Positions 9,052 to 17,455 of a stretch of DNA of 25,433 bases are shown one piece after another. The stretch spans positions 20,876 through 46,308 of the forward strand of contig NPFB01000120.1 in the NCBI GenBank assembly GCA_014084085.1, given 5' to 3'. The notes under the pieces were generated by a model. The model was not told the origin of the DNA, did no database searches, and saw nothing but the letters and a program-made list of their open reading frames with translations. This stretch comes from Hondaea fermentalgiana. Its lineage: Eukaryota > Sar > Bigyra > Thraustochytrida > Thraustochytriidae. Within the stretch, counting starts at the first letter, position 1. The number at the start of each line of letters is the position of its first letter. A program made the position numbers and the translations under genes.

Positions 9052-11139
9052 ATGGGAGCTGGCGGCTCCACAGCATCGCGGAAGGAGACGGACTTAGTGG
9101 TGCAGCGTCAGCCCTATGAAACGAATACAAGCTACCGTATCCGCGTCAAGTTTCAAACAGAGAAATTGCCAAAGGGAACATGGCAGCAGCAGCTCGAGGA
9201 TATTTTTGGCTCAAACAAGCAATTCAGTATTGGGAGCGTGGTGAAGAAGTTCCATCGCGAATTGAACGTGAATTTGTCTCCTAAGATGCTGCGTGACTTT
9301 TACGGGTTTTCTGAAGATAATATTTCTCTAAAGGACGTGGCCAGGGTGTACATGGACGTCTCGTACAATCCGTCGATTGGAGCTATTTTTGCAGCTCTCA
9401 TTAAAGAGAGGGACCAGCTCACCGAGACGATCTGGAACGAGTTTCAAACTGATTTCCAGGGCACGCCACTTTCACAGATTGCAAGCATCACGCAGGTGGT
9501 TCGGGACTACTCAGACTTGGAGGGCCCACCAGTGACGGCGTCGCAGTTCGAAGAGTTCCTCCTCAGCCCCGCCAACTCTGCTTTTGACCCTCGTCTCGAT
9601 GCTCTTCGCCGGTTCGACAGGCCACTGTCCGAGTATTTTGTCCAGGTTGCCAAAATTCAGGACTGTGACACTATGAGCGCAGAAGACATGATCAAGCGCT
9701 ACGCGAGCTGTATCCGACGCGGTGCTCGTGTAGTGGAACTCGAGTGCAGCGGAGGTGCATCTGACGGCGAGCCGCGTGTCTTTGCAGACACGCGGGCAGA
9801 AGACTTGCCCTTGGACACGCTGCCAACGCTTTTGGATACTCTTAAAGCAATTGTGGCGGAGATGAACGAGGTCGACGGCCTGGGCTCTGCGTCAAAGTCG
9901 CCCAAAGACCTGACGTGCATGGCGACGGGCACGAAAATCAATGCTATGCCGCTCTTGGTTATTGTTACCGTGCAACGCTCTTGTGACGAGACCATGCAAC
10001 GACGAATTAGCACACAGCTTCGCGAGGTGTTTGGAAGCAAGATGGACAAACTGCCGCTCAACGACAATGGGTCGATCTGGTCTCCCATCCAGCTGGACAG
10101 TCGCGTGCTCGTGATTATGTCGCAAACAATGGTAGGAAACCTGGACGCCGAAGGGAATTTGACGCCCGGTCCGCCTCTCGTGAGCGAGCTTAGTGATATT
10201 GCTCACTTGCGCATGGTAACCGTTCACGAGATTCGTCCAATTTTGGATCAAGCCAAGTCGCGCAAAGATCTTCGGCGTTTGTTGCAAGGGCTGGTGCTGA
10301 CGCTCGCGTCGGTGGAGCTCTGTGCACACATCATGGAGCTCTCATCAATCACCGACATGCTGCTTATTCACGTGCAAACGTCGAAGCGAACAATCTTGCA
10401 GAAGAAAGAAGGCAACTTGCTGCAGCGAGACGACGACCAAGGTCGGGATCAAGACACCCGACATGTCGTGCAGTTCAGCGAGCTGCGGCCCGGCGAGACA
10501 AGTCAGCTCATCATGAAGGAGGAGTCACTGACAGAAGTGCAAAATGACGAAGTCGAGCCACTACGTGGATGGCGGTATGGCGCCCAAATCGTCCCCGTGC
10601 ACACGTTTGGCCACGAGGAGGCCTCCTTACAACACGCCTCGCTCTTTTGCCAGCACGGTAGCTGTGGTTTTGTTCCTCGCATGCCACGCGAGGCCTTTGA
10701 GGACGTCACTGGCTTCATTGACCTGTACGATGATTTTTGCAACGAGTACGCCCGAAGTCTGTTCGTGACGGTTCTGTCTGCGTGTCGGGTCCCAAGAGCG
10801 CAAGAGCTTACGCAGCCGTATCTGCGCATGTATTGCAATAATGGCACTGGACTTAAGCAGGTGGCCATTACGAGCACGGTGGAGGACAATGGTTACAACC
10901 TCATTTGGGAGGAGGACTTTGAGTTCAAGTTTCACATCAACGACCTCAATTCGGCGGCCTGCATTCTTTTTGCGCTGCATGACCGCAACCAGCTTGGCAT
11001 GGAAACCTTTGCTTGGGCATCTATTCCTCTCTGGGGGTTGCAGACAGGATATCGCCGCGTTCAGATTTTCGATCTCGATCATAAGCCGGTTCCCGGCGCC
11101 ATTCTCTTTCTTCATTTTGATTGGGAGCCTGAGGAATAA
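9052..11139 (+). CDS. Phosphoinositide phospholipase C-like protein, probable pseudoenzyme
   Basis: This 695-residue protein has PLC delta/PRIP architecture. An EF-hand-like helical region (about 45-185) precedes an X domain (about 189-345), an X-Y linker (about 380-480), a Y domain (about 480-550, with GWRYGAQIVPVHT and CGFVPRMP) and a C2 domain (about 568-690, with NGYNLIWEEDFEF and the GYRRV strand). The catalytic residues are gone. The SHNTYL histidine aligns with Lys201, the HGHT histidines with Ala245 and Thr247, the VELD aspartate with Glu231, and the general-base glutamate with about Thr306; only Glu229 remains. The C2 DPY motif is QPY. The N terminus MGAGGSTASRK fits an N-myristoylation signal, so membrane attachment is likely. 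A scaffold or phosphoinositide-binding role is inferred, as for animal PRIP/PLC-L. It is a plus-strand gene convergent with the sulfatase gene. Confidence 0.88.
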   Translation: MGAGGSTASRKETDLVVQRQPYETNTSYRIRVKFQTEKLPKGTWQQQLEDIFGSNKQFSIGSVVKKFHRELNVNLSPKMLRDFYGFSEDNISLKDVARVYMDVSYNPSIGAIFAALIKERDQLTETIWNEFQTDFQGTPLSQIASITQVVRDYSDLEGPPVTASQFEEFLLSPANSAFDPRLDALRRFDRPLSEYFVQVAKIQDCDTMSAEDMIKRYASCIRRGARVVELECSGGASDGEPRVFADTRAEDLPLDTLPTLLDTLKAIVAEMNEVDGLGSASKSPKDLTCMATGTKINAMPLLVIVTVQRSCDETMQRRISTQLREVFGSKMDKLPLNDNGSIWSPIQLDSRVLVIMSQTMVGNLDAEGNLTPGPPLVSELSDIAHLRMVTVHEIRPILDQAKSRKDLRRLLQGLVLTLASVELCAHIMELSSITDMLLIHVQTSKRTILQKKEGNLLQRDDDQGRDQDTRHVVQFSELRPGETSQLIMKEESLTEVQNDEVEPLRGWRYGAQIVPVHTFGHEEASLQHASLFCQHGSCGFVPRMPREAFEDVTGFIDLYDDFCNEYARSLFVTVLSACRVPRAQELTQPYLRMYCNNGTGLKQVAITSTVEDNGYNLIWEEDFEFKFHINDLNSAACILFALHDRNQLGMETFAWASIPLWGLQTGYRRVQIFDLDHKPVPGAILFLHFDWEPEE

Positions 11140-11855
11140 TGATGCGTACGTGCAAACAAAACTTGGGGGCCCGGGCTCACGCGAGCCGTTCGTTCAATCA
11201 AAAGCACCATTCTGTCTATGGCTGTACCAAACGCAAAGCGCTCTGTCAAAGCGCTAAGAGCTCAGGGCCTTTCTATAATTCATCATTGAGTTTGTGTCAA
11301 TTCTGAGTATATGCAACTAACGAAAAGAAAAAACAACATCTCTTTCACATGAGAAAGACAATGGTCTTTTGAAGAATTTGAGTCAATACAGATTCTCTTG
11401 CAAAGGAAAAAGACTCTTGGCTTTTGCGCGGGAAAGTTTCTGGCAAGCTATCCTCTTGAGAAGCAGGAAGAACAGGAGCATGTGCTCGTGACGACGGACG
11501 CTGCTTTGTGACGATTGGTTGGGGACCTTGGTTGTGCTCATCCGTAAGCCTTGCCTCTTGTCTGGGGTGCCTTGGATCTGTTTGACCCGAGCAAGAAGAA
11601 GGATTCTTGGAAAATTCAAAACACTTTCTTTTTTCTTCAAAATAGGTTCGTATTTGTTTCGCTTGTTTGACCCGAAAGCGAGAAAAACCGCAGTCTCTTT
11701 TTGCACGTTCTTTGCTAATCCTAACAGATTTGCTTTCTTCCTCACCACGCGCAAGGCCCCGCTCTCCCAAAGAGCAAGGCCCCGGCAAGTGCGGGCACTG
11801 CGGGCAGGCACAGTCGAGGCCGTGCAGTATTGGATGACACCTTTGTTGCGTTTTG
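11140..11855. other. 0.7 kb convergent spacer
   Basis: This lies between the 3' ends of the PLC-like and sulfatase genes and contains no supported gene. It is more AT-rich than other spacers. It holds short direct repeats: CAAAGCGCT at 11234-11242 and 11247-11255, TTTGACCCGA twice (11581-11590 and about 11667), and GCAAGGCCCCG at 11751-11761 and 11774-11784. I see no canonical AATAAA on either strand. Confidence 0.6.
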
Positions 11856-14702
11856 TCAAGACGTGTCGCACTTTGTCACCTTGGACAACACGTTGTTCGC
11901 ATTGGGGCAAGACTTGAGCTCGCACTTGTTGCACGCCCAATACGTTCCGCTTCTCTTTCTCCATCCGCACGAGGCCGGATCGGAAAGCGAGGAAAAACAC
12001 GTTTGCGCAGTGTCGTTATCCGCGTAGCACTCGGCTGTGTCTGTGCATGGCAGGCAATCCGAGGACGTCTTGAAGGTGTCCTCAATCTGACAAGTCCCAA
12101 AGCGCTCGCAGGCGGTGCACGTGTACTTCTTATCCGAAGCGTCGGTGCACTGATCCTCGGCACCGAGATCAGACATGAGGAGGCACGGATTCATGAAACA
12201 CCCAACCATGTATTTGGAGTCGCCACCGCGAACCTTGTTCTTTCTCTTGTACCACACACATCGACCGCCCGTGTCTTGAATGTTGCACGACTTGTCATTA
12301 CGATTGTGGCACGTGTTCATGACACATTTTTGCAGCGGTTCAAAGTACTGGCAGCCGGCGATAGCAAGACATTGACGGCCGTACTTTTTCTTCCAACGCC
12401 AATACTTTCTGGTGTTCTTGGGAACTGGGTCCTCGTCGAGGTCTGGGCTCACGGCGGCGCAGGCTGCCTCGAGTGCCGAAGCAGCAGCTGTCTTTGCAAT
12501 TTGCGACTCGATGCACGAAGAGGCAGAGTCATGCTCTTCCCACCAGTTCGTCAAGTGCACCATGTTGCAAAAGCTCGAGTACGACGTTGGCCCAAACGTT
12601 GGGGCCACAGTGGGTGCCTCTGTTGGAATGGGCGTTGTCGGACTCTTCGTGGGGTATCTTGTTGGGCGTTCGGTCGGTGCTCCAGTCGGTGCCAGCGTGG
12701 GGCTTTTCGTGGGGAAACCTGTCGGGGCCATGGTTGGCACGTTGATCGTTCGAGTGCGCGCGTCTTCAGCAATGAGGCACTCCGAGCTCTCTTCGTCCCA
12801 GGTGCAAGCTGCATCATCGTCGTTCTGGCGCTCGAGACAAAGAGTCTCGGCGTCGCTGCCGGAAAAGTCACAGAAACTGCGGCTGCGGCAAGCGCCCCCA
12901 ATGTAAATGCAGTGGTCGCCAATCGCTGCGCAAGACTCGGCGTCCATGTCCGAGTCTGCAAGACCAATTGCAGTGAGCGAGGACGAAGCATCACATCGAA
13001 GAAAGTAGGCTCGCAACATTGCGGAATAATCGGCAATGTCCGAGGCATACTTGCTCGAAGCGGAGACAGCAAGGTTGTCCGTCTCGTCGCCGAGAGAGCC
13101 GCCTTGGGAGTCGTCATGCTCGTACAGCTCGGTCGCATCGAGGCCTGCGTCAGTCCAATCTCCAATGATGCTATCATTGTCAAAGTAGCGCCACTCGGTG
13201 TACCTGTACCCCTTGATGCGCATGGAGTAGCCCATGAAATGAATTTCGCGAAGCGATATTGAACACTTGCTCTCGTCAGCGGCGCACCTCCCACATCCTA
13301 CCTCTTCGCCCGAGTTCTTCCAGACACAGATGCGACAGGGCAGGCTACCCTGCTGCGTCTCGGTGATGCCGCGCGCCGAGAGCTGGTATTCGTCTGCACA
13401 GACTGGGTTTGCCGAAAAGGCAGAGTGCAGCGGGTACGACCAGTCGCGTCCAGCACGAGAGTCGACGCGCTCGATGACCTCTGCTACATCATCGGGGGTG
13501 ATGACGTTGGGACGGAGGGCATCGGCAAAGCTGTTGCCTTCAAGTTCGAACTTGTCGGTTTGGGCCTTTGATACGGGAATGTTCGCAAGCTCTGCAAAGG
13601 TGGGGAAAAAGTCGAGATGGCTAACGATGCGCATCTCGCGTGTGCCAGGTGTGCGGGTGGATCTGGGGTCGCGAATCATAAGCGGCACGCGAAGGGCAAT
13701 ATCGTAGAGCGAGCTCTTGCACCAGGCGCCATGCTCGCCTAGACTCCAGCCGTGATCCGAGGTGATGATGATGAGTGTGTTGTTGTAGTCGACGACGTCA
13801 AGCACGCGACCAACAAGGTCGTCGACCCACTCGACGGAGCCAAAGTATCCCGCGCGGATCGTACGAGCAAGGTCGTTTGAGATGACATTATCATTCTCGT
13901 CGACGAAGTCCTCGGCGGCAACCTCGTCGGAGTCCAAGAGATCATAGCACATGAGCGCGTGGGCTTGCCAGGGCGCATCCTGGGGTTTTGATTTGAGTGA
14001 CGAGCTCACGATGGACGTCTGTGAGGCTGGGTGTTTTTCATAAACCGACGTGGGCATGCGCCAGGTAAGGTGCGGGCGTCGGATGCCGAGTACAAAGAAC
14101 CATTGCTTCTTTTGCTTTGTAAATCGCTCGATGCGGTTGATGGCGAAGGTCGCTCCGTGGTAATCCGTGAGGTCTGATTCTTTGTCAACCGGGCAGATGG
14201 CTTGGGTTCCGCAGCTTTCCTCATCGAGCTCTGTAGCTTGTTGTCGATAGCCGTCAAAGATGTACTGGTTGTTGGTGATGAAGTGGGTGACCTTGCTGGT
14301 GCCCTGTGTGTAGAATCCGTTGTCGCCAAAGTACGAAACAAAGTCGCTATTCTCCTCGAGGAGGTCCAGCTCGGTCTCTCGATCGAGATGTTGAAAGTAT
14401 CCGAGCGTGTTTGTGCTGCGTCCGGTCAGCATGGAGAGGCGCGACGGGCCGCAGAGGGCCTGCTGTGGGTATACGCGTTCAAAGACGACTGCTTCTTCAG
14501 CGAAGGCATCCATGTTCGGCGTTTCGACCTCGGAGGACCCGTAGGTGGCAATTTCGGGTCGGAAGTCGTCGATAATGATGAGGAGCGTGTTGAGCTTGTC
14601 GCTGCTCGCATACGCCGGGGAGGCCAAGATGGCGCTCGCCACGAGCGCCATGAGGGCCGCCATCTTGGGTGCCCGCCACTGCGTTTGGCGCCGCAGCTGC
14701 AT
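11856..14702 (-). CDS. Secreted sulfatase, iduronate-2-sulfatase-like, with PT linker and Cys-rich tail
   Basis: This 948-residue secreted or lysosomal sulfatase would hydrolyse sulfate esters, probably on a polysaccharide. A signal peptide lies at about 14-32, ending SPAYA. The core (about 37-450) carries metal ligands Asp45/Asp46 in IDDFRP, the formylglycine site Cys84 in CGPSR followed by LTGR, Lys137/His140, His211 in RRPHL, Asp316/His317 in SDHGW, and Lys329 in the GEHGAW segment. Order and spacing follow iduronate-2-sulfatase. A Cys-rich patch (about 570-650) is followed by a Pro-Thr linker (about 654-706) with ten or so xPT units, and then a Cys-rich tail (about 708-948) with repeated CxW motifs. 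That tail is absent from the human enzyme. The start may be Met14 at 14663, whose context (AAGATGGCG) is better. It needs a formylglycine-generating enzyme encoded elsewhere. The substrate is unknown. Confidence 0.92.
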   Translation of the reverse strand: MQLRRQTQWRAPKMAALMALVASAILASPAYASSDKLNTLLIIIDDFRPEIATYGSSEVETPNMDAFAEEAVVFERVYPQQALCGPSRLSMLTGRSTNTLGYFQHLDRETELDLLEENSDFVSYFGDNGFYTQGTSKVTHFITNNQYIFDGYRQQATELDEESCGTQAICPVDKESDLTDYHGATFAINRIERFTKQKKQWFFVLGIRRPHLTWRMPTSVYEKHPASQTSIVSSSLKSKPQDAPWQAHALMCYDLLDSDEVAAEDFVDENDNVISNDLARTIRAGYFGSVEWVDDLVGRVLDVVDYNNTLIIITSDHGWSLGEHGAWCKSSLYDIALRVPLMIRDPRSTRTPGTREMRIVSHLDFFPTFAELANIPVSKAQTDKFELEGNSFADALRPNVITPDDVAEVIERVDSRAGRDWSYPLHSAFSANPVCADEYQLSARGITETQQGSLPCRICVWKNSGEEVGCGRCAADESKCSISLREIHFMGYSMRIKGYRYTEWRYFDNDSIIGDWTDAGLDATELYEHDDSQGGSLGDETDNLAVSASSKYASDIADYSAMLRAYFLRCDASSSLTAIGLADSDMDAESCAAIGDHCIYIGGACRSRSFCDFSGSDAETLCLERQNDDDAACTWDEESSECLIAEDARTRTINVPTMAPTGFPTKSPTLAPTGAPTERPTRYPTKSPTTPIPTEAPTVAPTFGPTSYSSFCNMVHLTNWWEEHDSASSCIESQIAKTAAASALEAACAAVSPDLDEDPVPKNTRKYWRWKKKYGRQCLAIAGCQYFEPLQKCVMNTCHNRNDKSCNIQDTGGRCVWYKRKNKVRGGDSKYMVGCFMNPCLLMSDLGAEDQCTDASDKKYTCTACERFGTCQIEDTFKTSSDCLPCTDTAECYADNDTAQTCFSSLSDPASCGWRKRSGTYWACNKCELKSCPNANNVLSKVTKCDTS
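12583..12740 (-). repeat. Pro-Thr (PTxxPT) linker repeats in the sulfatase
   Basis: On the minus strand this codes for about ten variants of a 4-5 residue PT unit (APT, FPT, SPT, RPT, YPT). It joins the sulfatase core to the Cys-rich tail and is likely O-glycosylated and extended. Similar linkers are common in secreted stramenopile proteins. Confidence 0.8.
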
Positions 14703-14820
14703 CTCTTCTTACGTGTCCCCTCGCCCGTGCCGTTTGCAATTTGCGCGCGGGACCGGGCGCCGTCGTCAGGACGCTGGCCTCCTCCGCCTCACGCGGGCCA
14801 GGCTCGTCTGCGTCGCGTGT

Positions 14821-14884
14821 TGTATTTATTAGCTAGGCTAGGCCAGCTAGGCCAGCTAGCTAGCCCTTGCTATTGCTAGCTAGG
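14821..14884 (-). promoter_or_regulatory. CTAG cluster and TATTTATT element upstream of the sulfatase gene
   Basis: Seven CTAG tetramers lie within about 55 bases (14831-14884), beside TGTATTTATT (14821-14830). On the minus strand the latter reads AATAAATACA, an AT-rich core-promoter candidate about 120 bases before the sulfatase ATG. CTTGCTATTG (14866-14875) is inside the cluster. TGTATTTATT also recurs at 16814-16823 beside TAGCTAGC, in the spacer before the modular-repeat gene. The clustering is visible; the regulatory role is inferred. Confidence 0.35.
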
Positions 14885-17455
14885 CGTCACGTGCCGCGCC
14901 GCGGCAACGATCGCGGCTTCGACTCCGCCTCGCGCTCGCGCTCGCGCTCGCGCTCGCGCCAGCTCCGCGTCGGCGGCCTCCTGCCGCGCACGCTTTCCTC
15001 CTCGGCGCCGGCCTCTCCTCGCTGCGTCGCGCCGCGTCGCGTCGCGGGGCGCGTTGGCCTTGAAGGCGCGGGCGGGAGTCGGTCTCCGGCGCCCAATCAA
15101 TCGCCGATGCCTCGCGGCGATCCCTCGCTGCGCGCACGCCCGCTCGCTCGCCCGCTGCTGCTGCTGTTTTGCCGCCGCTGCTGCTGCTGCCGCCGCCGCG
15201 CGTCGCTGCCTCTCGCGGGCGGGGGCGCGGCGTGCCGGGTCGAGGGTGCCGCGGCGTGCCTGAAATCCGGGGTCTGGCCGCCGCCCGTGCGCGTCAGGCG
15301 AGTCGCTTCCTCCCGGTCGGCGACCGGAAAAAACACTACTGGCCAAGCGGGAAAAGCGTGTTTGGTCGCTGCCAAGCGGCAGTTGCCTCGCGCCCACCCA
15401 TCGTCTTCTCTAGCAGCCGGCAGCCGCCGCTCGCACGCCACGCTTCTGCGACCTAAGCGCGCTGAGCCGGGCGGAGTTGTTGCGCGTCGCCTGTGTCCGG
15501 ATGGATGCCCGGGCCTTGGGCGGGGACTACTCCCTTCGTCTCGCGCTTTTTCGCGCGCTTAATCGCGCGGCCAGCGCGGGCGGAGTTGGCGCGAGAAGAC
15601 GGAGCGTGCTTGGCATCCGGTCCCCGTTGACTCGACTCACAGGCGTCGCTTGATAGCAAAGAAAGCAAAGCAAAAATATAGCACAGCACGGCTGCGCTGC
15701 AGTTGCAGTTGCCGCGGTGCTTGGTGGTCGCGTGGAGGCCGATCTCCCGGCCCGGGCGGTGTCCGTGCTGTTGCTCACGAATCCAGTTCATGACGCACGA
15801 TACCGTACATCATGCACGCGCCCGGCCGGTCAGTCACTCCCTCGTCCACCATGTAGCATGCTGCTGATGCTGCTGCTGCTGCTGCAAGTTGACCGATAAA
15901 GATAAAACCAGCCGTCTAACTTCGGCCGGCCCATTCGGCATTTCTCGCCAACCTCGTGCTCTCTGCATCGCGCTTATCCACGTCCCCATCCTTGTCCTCC
16001 TCCTCGCCGCGCTCCTCCTCGCGCTGGCGCACCTCGAAGAGCGCCGCGATGGACGCCGGTCGCCATCTTGGATTCGTTCAAACCTCTCTTCCTTTTTTCA
16101 GGCACCTCCTCCTGCACGTGATCATGGCGCACCACGAGCGCTAGCCGCTTCCTACCGCTCCGTCTAGGCCCCCTCGGACCGGCCCCTTGCGCGCGCCTCT
16201 TTCCCCCTTTGCACTTACTTGTTAGTATACGTGCCCCCTCATCAGCCACTATAATAGAGTGCGTGCGTGAGTGCTCACTTGTCGATCCCGGCACTTTCAA
16301 CTGCCGGCCGAGCGAAGTTACCAAACTTTTGGACGAACGCCAACGCGCGAAGCTGCAGCTGCAGCTGCAGCATGCGGCTGCCTCAGCCTTGGTCCGAGCG
16401 AGCATCGTCGCCGGCAGCCAGCCAGCCAGCCAGAACTTCTGCCTGGGTAGGTGGCCGCTTCGCGCGCCGCATCACGGGATCTTATTACATCCACTGGCCA
16501 TCCCTCTCCACTCCACCCACGCCATCCTCGCTGGACCGACTTTTTTTTTTTAACCAACTACGCAACGCTTTTTCCCCCCCTCAGCATCAGCCTGCGCAAC
16601 GCAAACTATGAGGTTAGGTTTTACCGCCACTAGGCATTCCTTCGACACGGGAAAATATTAGCCGAGGACTTTACCGAGATGAATGACCAGCACCCTGCCC
16701 CTCACATCCCCACTATGCCCTAGCACATGGAACCCGTCCCAATTTCAATGTCTCTCCACCCAGCACTATCCTGAAATGACTCTGAAAAGGGGTAGCTAGC
16801 GCTGCTGGGTGCATGTATTTATTCGACCGACACTGGACTTGACGTTCGTGTTACCGTTACCTGTCCCAATTTTCCTTCGAGGAGTCTAGAATTCTTCGTA
16901 GGCTTCGCTACGTAGTCGCGCGGGAGGCAGGCGAACGTTGGCCAGATAAGAGCGCGCGGCTGCAGAGGAGCAGGTGGGGAGCTCCACTGGGTGGACGATT
17001 GCGCGGCAAGGTGGACAGGGAGCGGTTCTGGGCCTCAGAGAGGAACGCCTCCAGGGTCCACTGGAATGCGGTCCCAGGGCGGCCAAGAAGCCGCAACAAA
17101 CCGAGGTCCCGCGACAGGAGACCAGACAGGACGCGAGCGCGACGCGCGGGGCGGGTCGCGGTGAGGCGAGTCGCGGTGAGGCGAGTCGCGGCGCGAAGGG
17201 ATTGCGTACAACACGTTGTCGAGCGCGTGGACGTCTTTCGCCGCGGAAAGAGGTATTTTGGAGAAGGAGAGGAAGGAAAACTTTGGTTCTCGCGAGCGTG
17301 AGAACCCAGTTCGGAAGACAGACGACAACCCTCGTGCGTGCGTGCGTGCGTGCGCGCGCGAGAGCAACAGCCCCCGAGCACGAGGGCGAGTACGCGTTCG
17401 TTCAAGCAAAAGGACAAGAAACTCAAGTACAAGCACAAGCACAAGTACATCAGCC
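14885..17455. other. 2.6 kb repeat-rich intergenic spacer
   Basis: No supported gene. The first 700 bases are extremely GC-rich. Simple arrays are (CTCGCG)5 at 14929-14958, GCT/GCC triplets at 15154-15200 and 15860-15886, (AGCTGC)n at 16351-16373, (GCCA)n at 16416-16433, a T tract near 16540-16550 and GCGT repeats near 17335-17358. The part at 16600-16880 has much lower GC and is free of simple repeats, so it may be a promoter or UTR. Open frames here translate low-complexity repeats. The last 240 bases are in frame with the modular gene but look like 5' UTR. Confidence 0.55.

Noticed and set aside
4125..11728. Shared word TAATCCTAACAGA in two 3' flanks (4125 and 11716), like a branch point plus acceptor
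   Set aside because: A few 13-base matches are expected by chance, and the branch-to-AG distance would be too short for splicing.
11853..13262. Plus-strand open frame of 469 codons opposite the sulfatase tail
   Set aside because: It is the shadow of the Cys- and Pro-Thr-rich coding sequence and has no independent motif.
16081..16101. Polypyrimidine tract followed by CAG, like a 3' splice site
   Set aside because: No matching donor or flanking exons with coding character were found.
17216..17455. N-terminal extension of 80 codons on the modular protein
   Set aside because: It is composed of GCGT and ACAAGC repeats and ends at a double ATG in good context, so a 5' UTR is more likely. It remains possible.
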